The notes under the pieces: generated by a model
Databases searched by the model: none
The model's input: the letters and a program-made list of their open reading frames with translations, nothing else
What the model was told of the DNA's origin: nothing
Position numbers and translations under genes: made by a program
NCBI RefSeq assembly: GCF_900102105.1
Contig: NZ_FNBB01000004.1
Coordinates: 341,058 to 405,057 of the forward strand
Length of the DNA stretch: 64,000 bases
DNA from: Agrobacterium pusense
Lineage (GTDB): Bacteria; Pseudomonadota; Alphaproteobacteria; Rhizobiales; Rhizobiaceae
Direction: 5' to 3'
Part shown: in pieces, positions 51,636 to 61,192 of the stretch
Layout of the letters: every line of letters starts with the position of its first letter
How positions within the stretch are numbered: position 1 is the first letter of the stretch

Positions 51636-52310
51636 TCAGATATCGACGAGAAGACCTTTGGCCTTCAAGACAGGCTCAAGATTACTGACTTCAATAACGG
51701 ATTTTCCCTGCTTGTAGGCCTCGATATAGCCCGCCTCGGCATCTTCGCGAACCCGGGATAGCCGGGCGGTTTCCTGGGCGTCTTCCCGACGCACGACCAC
51801 GAGACCATCGGCATCACCGACGATGATGTCTCCGGGATTGATAATCTCACCGCCAACGATGATGCTGTCGTTCACGGCGGCAATGGTTTCCTTTACAGTT
51901 CCCTTGATGCAGACGCTGAGCGAGAATACCGGAAAGCCAAGTTCTCTCAATTGCAGGGTATCGCGGACACCGGTGTCGGTAACCAATCCGCCGATCCCCT
52001 TTGCCAGGCAGGCATTGGCAAGCACATCGCCGAAAGAACCGGCTTCTTCATACTCGCCTGCGGAAACGACGATGATATCGCCCGGTGTGGCGTAGTTGAT
52101 AGCAAGCTGCAACATGATGTTGTCGCGGGGAGCGCATTTGACCGTAAATGCGGGTCCGCACAGCTTCATCCGGTGATCAACGGGTTTAAGCCGCGATGAC
52201 AGCGCGCCCCTGCGTCCCTGCGCCTCATGAATGGTGGCTGGCGAAAACTGCGAAAGTGCTTCGATGTCGGCCTTGCCCGGCCGCTCTGCTATATCTTTTA
52301 TGTGGATCAT
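51636..52310 (-). CDS. RraA-like / HMG-CHA aldolase-family protein
   Basis: The 224-residue protein has the RraA-like pattern: ATIHEAQGRRGALSSRLKPV, CGPAFTVKCAPRDNIMLQLAI, PGDIIVVSAG, and GIGGLVTDTGVRDTLQLRELGFPVF with the active-site Arg-Asp of class II 4-hydroxy-4-methyl-2-oxoglutarate (HMG) or 4-carboxy-4-hydroxy-2-oxoadipate aldolases. Such aldolases give pyruvate plus oxaloacetate or pyruvate. The ATG at 52310 follows GGGAGG. It ends an operon with an amino-acid importer and SDR, suggesting the final step in a degradation route. RraA-type RNase E inhibition is the alternative. Confidence 0.82.
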   Translation of the reverse strand: MIHIKDIAERPGKADIEALSQFSPATIHEAQGRRGALSSRLKPVDHRMKLCGPAFTVKCAPRDNIMLQLAINYATPGDIIVVSAGEYEEAGSFGDVLANACLAKGIGGLVTDTGVRDTLQLRELGFPVFSLSVCIKGTVKETIAAVNDSIIVGGEIINPGDIIVGDADGLVVVRREDAQETARLSRVREDAEAGYIEAYKQGKSVIEVSNLEPVLKAKGLLVDI

Positions 52311-52409
52311 AAGACCTCCCACGGTAAGGCCTGCGGCGAGAGCATCCCGCCGCCTGCAATGAATGTTTCGTCTGGTGGAGTTCTTGCCCGAGAGTAACTC
52401 GGGGCAGGA

Positions 52410-53246
52410 TCAGGGAATGGGATCGAACTTCAGTTCGGACAGCGGAACGACCTTGTCGGTGCGGGCCATTTTGTATTCAGTATTCGGGCCGAGCCACTTG
52501 TCCCAGATCTTGTTGATCTCGCCGTCAGCATCCAGCTTGCGAAGCACTTCATTGACCTTCGCAGTTAGCTTCGGATTATCCTTCGCCATACCGATGCCGA
52601 TCGGCTGATACAACATCGGCTCCTCGATCATGCGCATTGGCTTACCCTTGGTTTTGGACTCGTTGACGAACTTGGTCGTCGTCATGGTGTTGGCTACCAT
52701 GCCGCGTGCCTTACCCTGCTGAACGGCGAGGTAGGCGGAGGCTGTGTCCTGGAACGTCAAGGGCTCTGACTTGTTGAGCTTGATCGACATTTCCGAGGTC
52801 GAGCCCTTCGTCGAGGCCACACGCTGACCTTCATAATCGGCCTTCTTTTGTCCGGCATCGTCAACGGGAACGATCAGCATTTCCTTGGCGAGGTAATATG
52901 GATCGCTAAACTGGATCTGCTCGGCGCGGCTTTGCGTGTAAGCAAGGTTGGCGACGGTAATGTCGACGCGCCCGAGCTTGACCTCTGGGACACGCGCCTC
53001 GACCGAAACCGGCTTGATTTCAGCCTTCACGCCCAGTTCTCTAGCAATCGCATTGCAGAGGTCGACATCAAATCCGGCCATTTCGCGAGTTTTGGGGTCG
53101 GGCGCAGCAAAGGGCACAACGTCCGCAAAGGTGGCGCAACGCAGCACCTTGTTGTTCAAGATGGTGTCCAGCTGGTCGGCTGACGCGGGTGCGGCAAGTG
53201 CCGTACCGGCGATGATCGCTGTGAGTGTCAGGCATTTCCAGTTCAT
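52410..53246 (-). CDS. Polar amino-acid ABC transporter substrate-binding protein
   Basis: The 278-residue family-3 receptor starts with a signal peptide (WKCLTLTAIIAGTALAAPASA). It shows VLRCATFADVVPFAA, GFDVDLCNAIARELGVKAE and VDITVANLAYTQSRAEQIQFSDPY as family blocks. It follows the ATPase gene by 31 bases in an operon with two permeases. The ligand may be an amino acid or dicarboxylate, perhaps the precursor processed by the SDR and RraA-like enzyme. Confidence 0.88.
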   Translation of the reverse strand: MNWKCLTLTAIIAGTALAAPASADQLDTILNNKVLRCATFADVVPFAAPDPKTREMAGFDVDLCNAIARELGVKAEIKPVSVEARVPEVKLGRVDITVANLAYTQSRAEQIQFSDPYYLAKEMLIVPVDDAGQKKADYEGQRVASTKGSTSEMSIKLNKSEPLTFQDTASAYLAVQQGKARGMVANTMTTTKFVNESKTKGKPMRMIEEPMLYQPIGIGMAKDNPKLTAKVNEVLRKLDADGEINKIWDKWLGPNTEYKMARTDKVVPLSELKFDPIP

Positions 53247-53277
53247 GTCTCGTTCTCCTCTTATGGTTGATTATGTA

Positions 53278-54039
53278 TCAGTGGCGCAGGTCGGCCAGAA
53301 ACCGCTGCGCACGCGGATGGCGTGGTGTGGTGAAAAACTCCTGTGGCGTCGTCTTCTCCAGGATTTCACCGGCATCAATGAACCAGATGCGGTCTGCGAC
53401 ATCTCTCGCAAAGCCCATTTCATGGGTGACGCACAGCATGGTCATGCCTTCGGCGGCAAGGCCCTTCATGACGGCCAGTACCTCGCCGACCATTTCGGGG
53501 TCGAGTGCACTGGTGGGCTCATCGAACAGCATCACCGGCGGCTCCATGGCAAGAGCGCGAGCAATCGCGACACGCTGCTGCTGGCCGCCGGATAGTTGCC
53601 CGGGGTAAGCTCCCGCCTTGTCGGAAAGGCCAACGCGTTCGAGAAGCTGCAACGCCTTGGAGCGGGCAACATCCGCCGACACGCCTTTGACGCGGATGGG
53701 TGAAATTGTGATGTTCTCCAGCACCGAGAGATGCGGGAACAGATTAAAACTCTGAAAAACGAACCCGACGCGGCTGCGCAGCAGATTAAGCTCCCTGGTT
53801 TTCGTCGCAGCGTGAATATCCTGGCCATCGAGCGTAATTGAACCGCTATTGATTTCCTCCAACCGGTTGACCGTGCGGATCAGCGTGGATTTGCCGGAAC
53901 CGGACGGGCCGCAGATAACGACAACTTCGCCCCGAGCGACGTCGGCGTCGATATTCTTCAAAACCTGATAGTCGCCATAGCTTTTGCAGACATTAGCAAT
54001 GCGGATCGTCTGCTGTGTCGAGGATGCTGACGTGGTCAT
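53278..54039 (-). CDS. Amino-acid ABC transporter ATPase (GlnQ/HisP type)
   Basis: The 253-residue ATPase has Walker [10 protein letters not shown], signature [15 protein letters not shown], Walker [16 protein letters not shown] and switch [14 protein letters not shown], a typical GlnQ set. Its ATG overlaps the permease stop (ATGA) and it precedes the receptor gene. Confidence 0.92.
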   Translation of the reverse strand: MTTSASSTQQTIRIANVCKSYGDYQVLKNIDADVARGEVVVICGPSGSGKSTLIRTVNRLEEINSGSITLDGQDIHAATKTRELNLLRSRVGFVFQSFNLFPHLSVLENITISPIRVKGVSADVARSKALQLLERVGLSDKAGAYPGQLSGGQQQRVAIARALAMEPPVMLFDEPTSALDPEMVGEVLAVMKGLAAEGMTMLCVTHEMGFARDVADRIWFIDAGEILEKTTPQEFFTTPRHPRAQRFLADLRH

Positions 54040-54794
54040 GGCTGCTCCGTGATGATTTTGGCTTGAGCCATTGCTGCCTGTTGCGTGCGGGCCACCACGC
54101 CGGCGCGGCGTCTGGCGATGCGGCGTTCGACCGAATTGGCGAGATAGGTGAGGCTCCAGCAGATCGCGTAATAAACGACGGCGAGGATCAGGAAGACCTG
54201 GAATGGCTGCGTGAGAAGCTGGTTGTTCACCTGGCTTGCCGCGAACGTTAGGTCTGGCACATTGATGACGTAACCCAGCGTCGTGTCTTTGATTGTCGCG
54301 ACGAAGGTGGAAATCATGCTCGGGATCATGTTGTACAGCGCCTGCGGCAGAATGATGAAGCGCATCGCGCCCATATAACTGTGGCCGAGGGCTCTTGCGG
54401 CATCCAACTGGCCTTCCCCCACGGCTATGATCCCTGCTCTTACGACCTCACTGAGGAACGCTCCCTGATAGACGACCAGCGTCACCAGCATGATCATGAA
54501 GCTTGGCACGTCCGCCCCGGTCCAAAGCGGAAAAAGGAAGTAGGTCCACAGGATGAGCATCAGCAGCGGTACGCCGCGGGTAACGTAAACGAGCGCCGTG
54601 ACCGGCCACCGCAACAGACGCCATTTGGACAGACGCGCAAGCGCCATGAGAATGCTGACGGGGAACGCCAGGACGATGGCAAGCGCCGACAGGATGACCG
54701 TATTCGCAAGACCGCCCAGCGGACCGTTAGGATACTGGCCGATCAGCAGCAGCAACCAATGATCTTGAATAATGGTAATGATGTCGCCGATCAT
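54036..54794 (-). CDS. Amino-acid ABC transporter permease 2
   Basis: The 252-residue HisM/GlnP-type permease shows [20 protein letters not shown] near the N-terminus, [17 protein letters not shown] in the middle and the EAA loop [21 protein letters not shown]. It overlaps permease 1 and the ATPase gene by four bases on either side. Confidence 0.9.
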   Translation of the reverse strand: MIGDIITIIQDHWLLLLIGQYPNGPLGGLANTVILSALAIVLAFPVSILMALARLSKWRLLRWPVTALVYVTRGVPLLMLILWTYFLFPLWTGADVPSFMIMLVTLVVYQGAFLSEVVRAGIIAVGEGQLDAARALGHSYMGAMRFIILPQALYNMIPSMISTFVATIKDTTLGYVINVPDLTFAASQVNNQLLTQPFQVFLILAVVYYAICWSLTYLANSVERRIARRRAGVVARTQQAAMAQAKIITEQP

Positions 54795-55498
54795 GCGCGG
54801 GCCCTCGTCGCGGGATCGAGCCGCATGGAAAGATAAGCGCCGGCCGCCATGATGAGCAGTGAAATCGCAAGGTAGAGCACCGTCCCGACGAGGTAGATCT
54901 CGAACGTCTGGAAACTGAGATTTTCGATTTCCTTGATGGCGTGGGTCAGTTCAGACGCACCGATCACCAATGCCAGACTGCTGTTCTTGAAAAGCGAGAC
55001 GCTATGATTGATAAGGGGTGGCAAGGCATTCCGCACCCCTTGCGGCATGATGACGAAACGCATCGCAGACAGATAGCTGTGGCCGAGCGCTTTTGCTGCC
55101 TCCATCTGGCCGGGGCCGACAGAGCGGAGGCCGGAACGCAAATCTTCGCTGAAGTAAGCGGCCTGACAGAGGCCAAGTCCCACAACCGCAAAAATCGACT
55201 CTGCATTATGATTTATTAGCCAGTTCGATAGACCCGACGGGAGCAGGGTGAATATGCCGAAGTACCACAGCATGAGCTGCACCAGCGTCGGGACATTGCG
55301 GTGATACGACACATAAGCCGCCACGAGGCGGTCACCGAAACGGAAGGGTGAGAACCGGATGCACAGGAGAATAAGCGCCAGGGCCATGGCCAGCGACCAC
55401 GACCCAAAGAAGATGACAAACGTCATCTCAAGACCGTGCGCCAGCATTCCCAGATATTCGGGATTGCTGAGTATTGCCGAAAGATCAAAGCCGTTCAC
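54791..55498 (-). CDS. Amino-acid ABC transporter permease 1
   Basis: The 235-residue HisQ/GlnP-type permease has about five segments, SYHRNVPTLVQLMLWYFGIF and the EAA loop MEAAKALGHSYLSAMRFVIMP. It begins with a GTG that overlaps the SDR stop codon (GTGA) and overlaps permease 2 by four bases. Confidence 0.9.
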   Translation of the reverse strand: MNGFDLSAILSNPEYLGMLAHGLEMTFVIFFGSWSLAMALALILLCIRFSPFRFGDRLVAAYVSYHRNVPTLVQLMLWYFGIFTLLPSGLSNWLINHNAESIFAVVGLGLCQAAYFSEDLRSGLRSVGPGQMEAAKALGHSYLSAMRFVIMPQGVRNALPPLINHSVSLFKNSSLALVIGASELTHAIKEIENLSFQTFEIYLVGTVLYLAISLLIMAAGAYLSMRLDPATRARA

Positions 55499-56274
55499 GG
55501 CTTTTGCTCCCCGGCGTTGCGCGCTTCATTGACGTCCTGCGGTCTGGCCGTCTGCAGACCGCCCATCACCTGCAGGGTGGGCGTGATTTCCATATGGCCG
55601 ATATTGACGGCAACCGGTGCGGCGATAGCAAAAGCAATCGCATCCGCAATGTCTTCCGGCTTTGGCAGTTCGAAACCGTCGATGAAGCGTTCACGCACGC
55701 TCGGGTCGTCGCCATGGACATGATTGAAGATATCTGTCGCAACGCGGCCGGGGCAGACTTCTGTTACACGGACGCGTTTGCCGAATGCGTCGATCCGCAA
55801 CTGGTTCGACAACATGGCAACGCCCGCCTTTACCGCATGATAGGTGGAATTGCCGCCGAAATTGTAGTTTCCGGCAATCGAGGAAATATTAATGACGTGC
55901 CCGCGGTCACGATCCACCATGCCGGGCACCACCAGCCGGCAAAGATGCAGGACGGCACGAAGGTTTACATCGACAAGGAGATCGATATCTTCGGCGTCGG
56001 CCTGAAGAAATTTTTTGGGCCGATCGACACCGGCATTGTTGACCAGAATGTCAAACTGCACGGTATCGACAAGCGCGCTCATGGCGGCGCGATCGGTGAC
56101 GTCGATGGCGTGCGCTACACAGCCAGTGCGCTGCGCCAGATCGTGGAGAGCAGCGGCGCTGCGGGCAACCGCGTGAACTTCGATATTTTCCCTGCGAAGT
56201 CGTTCAACGACTGCGGCGCCGATACCGGAAGAAGCGCCCGTGATGAGTGCGGTCTTGTAGTCGGAGAAAGGCAT
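55495..56274 (-). CDS. SDR-family oxidoreductase (YdfG-like), first gene of the operon
   Basis: The 259-residue SDR has ITGASSGIGAAVVERL, NNAGVDRP, INISSIAGNYNF (Ser) and YHAVKAGVAML (Tyr/Lys). Its C-terminal stretch with PKPEDIADAIAFAIAAP resembles YdfG, a 3-hydroxy-acid or serine dehydrogenase. Such activity on a hydroxy amino acid would fit the following amino-acid importer. It leads the five or six gene operon, with a LysR gene divergent. Confidence 0.86.
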   Translation of the reverse strand: MPFSDYKTALITGASSGIGAAVVERLRRENIEVHAVARSAAALHDLAQRTGCVAHAIDVTDRAAMSALVDTVQFDILVNNAGVDRPKKFLQADAEDIDLLVDVNLRAVLHLCRLVVPGMVDRDRGHVINISSIAGNYNFGGNSTYHAVKAGVAMLSNQLRIDAFGKRVRVTEVCPGRVATDIFNHVHGDDPSVRERFIDGFELPKPEDIADAIAFAIAAPVAVNIGHMEITPTLQVMGGLQTARPQDVNEARNAGEQKP

Positions 56275-56334
56275 TATGATCCCCTTTTTGTTGTCATGGA
56301 CATTAGCGAAGCTTTTTGTGCTTGCCTAAGACCG

Positions 56335-56351
56335 ATTACTTTTGAGGTAAT
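56335..56351. promoter_or_regulatory. LysR box in the divergent regulatory gap
   Basis: ATTAC-N7-GTAAT is a perfect dyad that fits the T-N11-A consensus. It is nested in a wider dyad CTTGC (56321-56325) / GCAAG (56354-56358). It lies 60 bases from the SDR start and 150 bases from the LysR start, so it fits an activator or autoregulation site. Confidence 0.6.
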
Positions 56352-56501
56352 AAGCAAGTTTTATGGAGTGTCTGAGAGGCCTTCCTGTTTGAAGTATAAC
56401 AACGATCCCGGAGTCTGCGCTCTTTCCTCCGAGGCCGTGGCCACATTGCAAATCAGGGGATTGGATGTAAGCTGCTTCGACAACAATACAGTCGCATCAG
56501 C

Positions 56502-57407
56502 ATGGACATCAGACGCTTAAAATCCTTCATCGTAATCGTTGATAGCGGCAGCATCACCCGGGCGGCCGACATCTTGCATCTCGCCCAACCGGCACTTAGC
56601 CAGCAGCTTGCAGCGCTGGAGGATCACTTCGGCCAGAAACTGCTGATCCGCAGCCAACAGGGCGTCACCATGACGGATGCGGGTCAGGCCGTGTATCGAC
56701 ATGCACAAATCATTCTGCGCCAGATGGAACAGGCACAGGCTGACGCCGCGGCGGCCGGCACCTCGATTGCCGGACGCGTCTCCGTAGGTCTCGTGCCTTT
56801 CAGCAGCGCAGCAACCCTTTCAATTGACCTGCTCGCCGACACCCGGAAGCGGCATCCGGGCATCCTCATCCACCTGACGGAAAGCGTCGGGCAGGCATAT
56901 AGCCAAATGATCATGAACGGCCGCCTGGAATTGGCGTTAATCCACGGAACAGGGCCCATCAAGGGGGTAAAGTTCCAGCCCCTTCTCACCGAAGAGTTCT
57001 TTCTGGTCGCCCATCGCGATTTTGGATTCGATGCCGATGCAAAGCCGGTGCCCATCGCATCGCTGGACGGTATGCCGATGCTGATGCCACCGATCTACAA
57101 TTTCGTCCGTCGCGCCGTGGAAACTTCGTTCACACGAAGCAGGATCAATCTCAAGGTCGTCGCCGAAATCGAAACGGTGAGGACGCTGGTCCAGGCTGTC
57201 GCCATGGGTCTAGGCGCAAGCATCATGCCCAAGGCGATTGCCGATCGGATTGTTTCCGAAAGCAATCAACCGATCGTCTGCCGGCCATTATCACCGCGGA
57301 TCGAAGAGACATTGTCGCTCTGCATGTCCGACCAGACCTCGCTGTCGGAGCCCGCCTTCGCCGTGAAGGATATATTGATGGAACTGGCGGAGAAACTGAA
57401 GCTCTGA
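56502..57407 (+). CDS. LysR-family regulator of the amino-acid uptake operon (NAC/Cbl-like)
   Basis: The 301-residue protein has an N-terminal HTH (about 1-60: GSITRAADILHLAQPALSQQ) and a PBP2 effector domain. The pattern VGLVPFSSAATLSIDLL, VGQAYSQMIMNGRLELALIH is usual for NAC-like LysR proteins. It is divergent from the SDR-transporter-RraA operon, and the LysR box lies between them. A strong hairpin follows its stop codon. Confidence 0.87.
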   Translation: MDIRRLKSFIVIVDSGSITRAADILHLAQPALSQQLAALEDHFGQKLLIRSQQGVTMTDAGQAVYRHAQIILRQMEQAQADAAAAGTSIAGRVSVGLVPFSSAATLSIDLLADTRKRHPGILIHLTESVGQAYSQMIMNGRLELALIHGTGPIKGVKFQPLLTEEFFLVAHRDFGFDADAKPVPIASLDGMPMLMPPIYNFVRRAVETSFTRSRINLKVVAEIETVRTLVQAVAMGLGASIMPKAIADRIVSESNQPIVCRPLSPRIEETLSLCMSDQTSLSEPAFAVKDILMELAEKLKL

Positions 57408-57418
57408 CCGCCGGGCTC

Positions 57419-57441
57419 GTTGCCCCGCAGAGCGGGGCAAC
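57419..57441. terminator. Strong bidirectional hairpin
   Basis: GTTGCCCCGC (57419-57428) pairs perfectly with GCGGGGCAAC (57432-57441) around AGA. It lies between the convergent LysR and aminotransferase genes. Confidence 0.65.
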
Positions 57442-57451
57442 GGCATCGTGA

Positions 57452-58657
57452 TTACCGCATGTCGTGGCAAAACTGCGCAATGCGGGCACATCCCTCCTTC
57501 AGCATATCCATGCTCGTTGCATAGGAGATGCGGAAATAAGGGCTCATGCCGTAAGCCGCCCCCTGGACAGTGGCAACGTGGTGTTCATCAACCAGTGCCA
57601 TGACGAAATCGACATCGCTTTCAATCTTTCGGCCACCCTTTGTGGTCTTGCCGATGAGGCCGGCCATGTTCGGATAAAGATAAAAGGCGCCTTCCGGCCT
57701 GTGGCACCGGAGACCGTCAATCGCCGCCAGGTTGCTCAACACGAAGTCACGGCGTTCACTATAGATGGCAGCGCGTTCCTTCAGCAGATCCTGCGGGCCG
57801 TCCAGTGCGGCAATAGCCGCAGCCTGCGAAACGGTCGCGATACCGCCGCTATTCTGCCCGTTGACATTGCTGATCGCCGAAATCAGCTCCCTGGAGCCGC
57901 TGGCGCAATAGCCCAGCCGCCAGCCGGTCATCGCATAGGCTTTAGAAACACCGTTCATCGTCAGAACACGATCGTAAAGGCGGGGCTCTACATCGGCGAT
58001 GGTACCGAACTCAAACCCGTCATAGACAAGATGCTCGTAGATGTCGTCAGTCAATATCCAGACATGCGGATGCCGCAACATCACATCGGCAATCGCCGCC
58101 ATCTCGCGCCGGGAGCAGGCCGCACCCGTCGGATTGTTCGGAAAGTTCAGGAGGAGCCATTTGGTCCGGGGAGTGATCGCGGCTTCCAGATCCTCCGGAC
58201 GAAGCTTGAAACCCGTTGCCTCGACACAGGGAACGGCCACCGGCACGCCGCCTGCAAATTTGACGATGTCCGCGTAGCTGACCCATGACGGGCTTGGGAT
58301 GACAACCTCGTCGCCGGGATTGCAGGTTGCCAACATCGCATTAAAAATCACCTGCTTACCTCCGCCCGATACAATGATCTGGCTGGCATCATAGATAAGG
58401 TTGTTGTCGCGCTTGAACTTGCGGGCAATCGCAGCCTTCAGCTGCGGTGTACCGTCCATTGGCGGGTATTTTGTCTGCCCACTCAGTGCGGCCTCATGCG
58501 CCGCCTCGACTGCGTGTGCGGGCGTCGGAAAATCAGGCTCGCCGGAGGAAAGGCTGACCACCTTTATACCCTGCGCCGATAGTTCTCTGGCGCGCTGCGT
58601 CATGGCGGCGGAGGCGGAAACGGAAACGTTTTTCAGTCGATCGGCTGTAGAGGGCAT
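57452..58657 (-). CDS. Class I aminotransferase (aspartate aminotransferase-like)
   Basis: The 401-residue PLP enzyme has VVSLSSGEPDFPTP near residue 34, YPPMDGTPQLKAAIARKF, NFPNNPTGA, ILTDDIYEHLVYDG and the PLP lysine in NGVSKAYAMTGWRLGY. It ends with an FRISYATS Arg for the substrate carboxylate. Subgroup I-gamma members such as rhizobial AatA transfer amino groups from aspartate or aromatic amino acids. The gene starts 48 bases after the PxpA-like stop, so it may be the last gene of the biotin-dependent operon, giving or using glutamate. Independent expression cannot be excluded. Confidence 0.87.
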   Translation of the reverse strand: MPSTADRLKNVSVSASAAMTQRARELSAQGIKVVSLSSGEPDFPTPAHAVEAAHEAALSGQTKYPPMDGTPQLKAAIARKFKRDNNLIYDASQIIVSGGGKQVIFNAMLATCNPGDEVVIPSPSWVSYADIVKFAGGVPVAVPCVEATGFKLRPEDLEAAITPRTKWLLLNFPNNPTGAACSRREMAAIADVMLRHPHVWILTDDIYEHLVYDGFEFGTIADVEPRLYDRVLTMNGVSKAYAMTGWRLGYCASGSRELISAISNVNGQNSGGIATVSQAAAIAALDGPQDLLKERAAIYSERRDFVLSNLAAIDGLRCHRPEGAFYLYPNMAGLIGKTTKGGRKIESDVDFVMALVDEHHVATVQGAAYGMSPYFRISYATSMDMLKEGCARIAQFCHDMR

Positions 58658-58705
58658 CAGGGTGATCTTTCACTGGGATATGGAACCGGGGCCACGTAGA
58701 GCCCA

Positions 58706-59476
58706 TTAGGATGCAAGTTCGGAGGCTGGCGCGAGAATGGCGCCAGAGGCGAGGATTTCGCTGCGCACAATACCTGCAAGCTCCAGCGAACCCGGCGTGT
58801 CGCTATGGACAAGAATAGAGCGGGCGGGCATGGGGATGATTGCGCCGTCGATTGTTTCGACGGTCTGCTCTTTCAGGAAACGCCGAACGCGGGTACGCAC
58901 CGAAACCTCATCCTTCACGAGAGCACCAGGAAGCCCGCGCGCGACGAGGCCGCCTTTGGCGTCATAGGCACGGTCAGCAAGAAATAACGCAAGCGTCTTC
59001 AGACCGGTGCGCCTGGCAGCGCGATCGATTTCGCTTCCCGGCGTTACGAACACCACGAGCTTCGGGTCTACTGAAAAAACCGCACTCATCATCACATCCG
59101 CCAGCACCGGGTCACGATTGACCATGTTTCCCATTGCCGCATGGAAACTGAGATGACCAACGGTCATGCCCTCGCCCCGCGCAATAGCAATGAGCGCGCC
59201 AAGCTGGTAAAGCATCTGCTGACGCAGCTCATCCGCCTGGAAAGAGATTTCGCGCCGGCCGAAGCCGGCCCTGTCGGGCAAGCCCGGATGCGCACCGATA
59301 CCGACGCCGTTCGCCTTCGCCAGTCGAACCATCCGCGCCATGGTATCGTGGTCGCCTGCGTGAAAGCCGCAGGCGATATTTGCCGATGAAACCAGCTTCA
59401 TCATCGCCTCATCATCGCACAGCCGGTAGGGTCCAAAACCTTCGCCCATATCCGAATTGAGATCGATCTTCATCAT
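58706..59476 (-). CDS. pxpA: LamB/YcsF-family 5-oxoprolinase subunit A-like protein
   Basis: The 256-residue protein matches PxpA: DLNSDMGEGFGPYRL near the start, SSANIACGFHAGDHDTM with the metal- or substrate-binding His region, GVGIGAHPGLPD and SFHAAMGNM. PxpA with PxpB and PxpC forms ATP-dependent 5-oxoprolinase, which opens pyroglutamate to glutamate. Here the three genes follow a biotin carboxylase and carrier genes, so a carboxylation-assisted lactam hydrolysis is possible. Two adjacent ATGs start the gene after GGAGAAACC; the first is given. Confidence 0.85.
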   Translation of the reverse strand: MMKIDLNSDMGEGFGPYRLCDDEAMMKLVSSANIACGFHAGDHDTMARMVRLAKANGVGIGAHPGLPDRAGFGRREISFQADELRQQMLYQLGALIAIARGEGMTVGHLSFHAAMGNMVNRDPVLADVMMSAVFSVDPKLVVFVTPGSEIDRAARRTGLKTLALFLADRAYDAKGGLVARGLPGALVKDEVSVRTRVRRFLKEQTVETIDGAIIPMPARSILVHSDTPGSLELAGIVRSEILASGAILAPASELAS

Positions 59477-59492
59477 GGTTTCTCCGATTTCG

Positions 59493-60488
59493 TCAGGCCA
59501 TCGCTTTCAAGGCACGCTTCACCATCGGCGCAGTTTGCCTGATATCCTCGATATACGCGGCAACCGCCTTCTCCACCCTGCGCGCTTCGTCATGGCTCGA
59601 CCTGACAAATCTGATCGTCGCGCCGGGCCGCGCCTGCCCAAGCCGCCAGAGATCTGCCTCGATCACACCGGCGATTTTCGGGTAGCCACCGGCAGTATTC
59701 GCGTCACTCATCTGGATGATCGGCTCACCGCCAGGTGGAACCTGAACGACACCGGGCACCACACCATGCGAGCGCATTTCCACCGTCATAACGGGCTTAA
59801 TCGGGTCGCCGGTTAGCCGATAGCCGGTACGATCGCTCCGTGAGGAAATACGCCATTCCCGGCCCCAGAAGGCCTCTGCGTCTTCGCCAAAAAGATGGTG
59901 CTCGCCGGCGGGGATGGCACGGACCTGCAGCACACCTTCGAGGACAGGGGGAAAGGCATCTGCCATTGCCCGCAAGGGCGTCACCGCAGCAAGTCCATCC
60001 GTGGGCAGGGGCAGCCCGTCCCCGTCCGCGCCCAACAGCAGAATGTCGCCCGTGGTCAACGATCTGCCTTCGACACCGCCGAAGTTGCCCCGCAAGGCAG
60101 TGCTGCGCGACCCCATCAACAGCGGCACGTCCACGCCACCTGCGAAGGCGATGTAGGCACGCGCCATCTTCGGAGGGTGGCGCAGTTCCAGAACGTCTCC
60201 TCCATGGGCCTGCCGGGCAGACCAGGACAACTGCTCTTTTCCGTTAAGCAGATAATTACCGTCTGCCCCGGTGACCGCGAATACGCTCGGTACTGTAAAG
60301 CGCAGCTTGAACGGAAAAGTCTGCACCTCGACGGTGGCGGAGCCAGCCGGATTGCCAACGAGGATGTTACCGATGCTGGCAGCGAGTGGATCCATCGCGC
60401 CGCCAGCCGAAACGCCGATATCCCGAAAGCCGGGGCGGCCGAGATCCTGTACGGTGTTGAAGGGACCTGTCTCGACAATCTCCATCAT
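59493..60488 (-). CDS. pxpC: PxpC/KipA-like carboxyltransferase-type subunit
   Basis: The 331-residue protein is of the biotin-dependent carboxyltransferase (allophanate hydrolase subunit 2/urea-carboxylase CT) type: VETGPFNTVQDLGRPGFRDIGV, GGAMDPLAASIGN, LRVIP-like LQVRAIPAG, WRISSRSDRTGYRL and GGYPKIAGVIEADLWRLGQ. PxpC teams with PxpB to phosphorylate or carboxylate the lactam. The ATG overlaps the PxpB stop codon (ATGA). Confidence 0.86.
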   Translation of the reverse strand: MMEIVETGPFNTVQDLGRPGFRDIGVSAGGAMDPLAASIGNILVGNPAGSATVEVQTFPFKLRFTVPSVFAVTGADGNYLLNGKEQLSWSARQAHGGDVLELRHPPKMARAYIAFAGGVDVPLLMGSRSTALRGNFGGVEGRSLTTGDILLLGADGDGLPLPTDGLAAVTPLRAMADAFPPVLEGVLQVRAIPAGEHHLFGEDAEAFWGREWRISSRSDRTGYRLTGDPIKPVMTVEMRSHGVVPGVVQVPPGGEPIIQMSDANTAGGYPKIAGVIEADLWRLGQARPGATIRFVRSSHDEARRVEKAVAAYIEDIRQTAPMVKRALKAMA

Positions 60489-61192
60489 AGCTCGATCCTT
60501 TCAGGAATGAAGCGAACAATATCGCCAGGGGCGAGCAGTGCCGGGGTTGCCGAAGCCGGATCGAACATCTGCAAGTCGGCATAACCAATGGAATTCCAGC
60601 CATTGGGACCCGTCAGCATTGCCACCCCAGTCTGCATGCCCCCTATCGTGACGCAGCCCTTTTCCATTCTGATTGATGGCACCGTCTTTCTCGGCATGTA
60701 GATCCGGGCGTCCAGACCATGGAGATAACCAAAACCCGGAGCGCTCCCCAGCGCGAAGACGCGATACGTAGCCTGATGATGAATGCGGACGACCTCCCGG
60801 TCACTTAACCCTGAAAAATCGCAGAGGGCCGCGAGGTCGGTCGCATGTTCCCCGCCATAATGAACGGGAATCTCGTGCGTTTTACCCGCGAGATCGAGAG
60901 CTGTCGCATTGTCCCACGCATCGAGGAGGCGCTCTACAATGGCCTGCGGATTTTCGGGTGTGTACTCTAGAATGGTCAACAGGTTGGTCATGCCTGGAAT
61001 GACCTCAGCCACCTCAGGCCAGACGCCCACCACCCGGGACAACGCCCAGATCAAACGCTGCGCAGGCAGGTCGAATTCACCCGGCGCCTCGAGAAGAAAA
61101 GCCCGCGAGCCGATAAACGAAATCCTGGCCTGTCCCGCTGCAAGGGGCCGAACCTCATGGCGCGACGAGAGGTTGTGTGATGGAACGCTCAT
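60485..61192 (-). CDS. pxpB: PxpB/KipI-like subunit
   Basis: The 235-residue protein follows the PxpB/KipI pattern: ISFIGSRAFLLEAPGEFD, VVGVWPEVAEVIPGMTNLL, VHYGGEHATDLAALCDFSG, APGFGYLHGLDARI and PRKTVPSIRMEKGCVTIGG. It pairs with PxpC as in split urea-carboxylase CT domains. Overlaps of four bases join it to both neighbours. Confidence 0.87.
   Translation of the reverse strand: MSVPSHNLSSRHEVRPLAAGQARISFIGSRAFLLEAPGEFDLPAQRLIWALSRVVGVWPEVAEVIPGMTNLLTILEYTPENPQAIVERLLDAWDNATALDLAGKTHEIPVHYGGEHATDLAALCDFSGLSDREVVRIHHQATYRVFALGSAPGFGYLHGLDARIYMPRKTVPSIRMEKGCVTIGGMQTGVAMLTGPNGWNSIGYADLQMFDPASATPALLAPGDIVRFIPERIEL

Noticed and set aside
51376..51717. A 113-codon plus-strand frame after the polyol operon
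   Set aside because: Arg/Ser-rich, crosses two hairpins and runs into the RraA-like gene; no recognised family.
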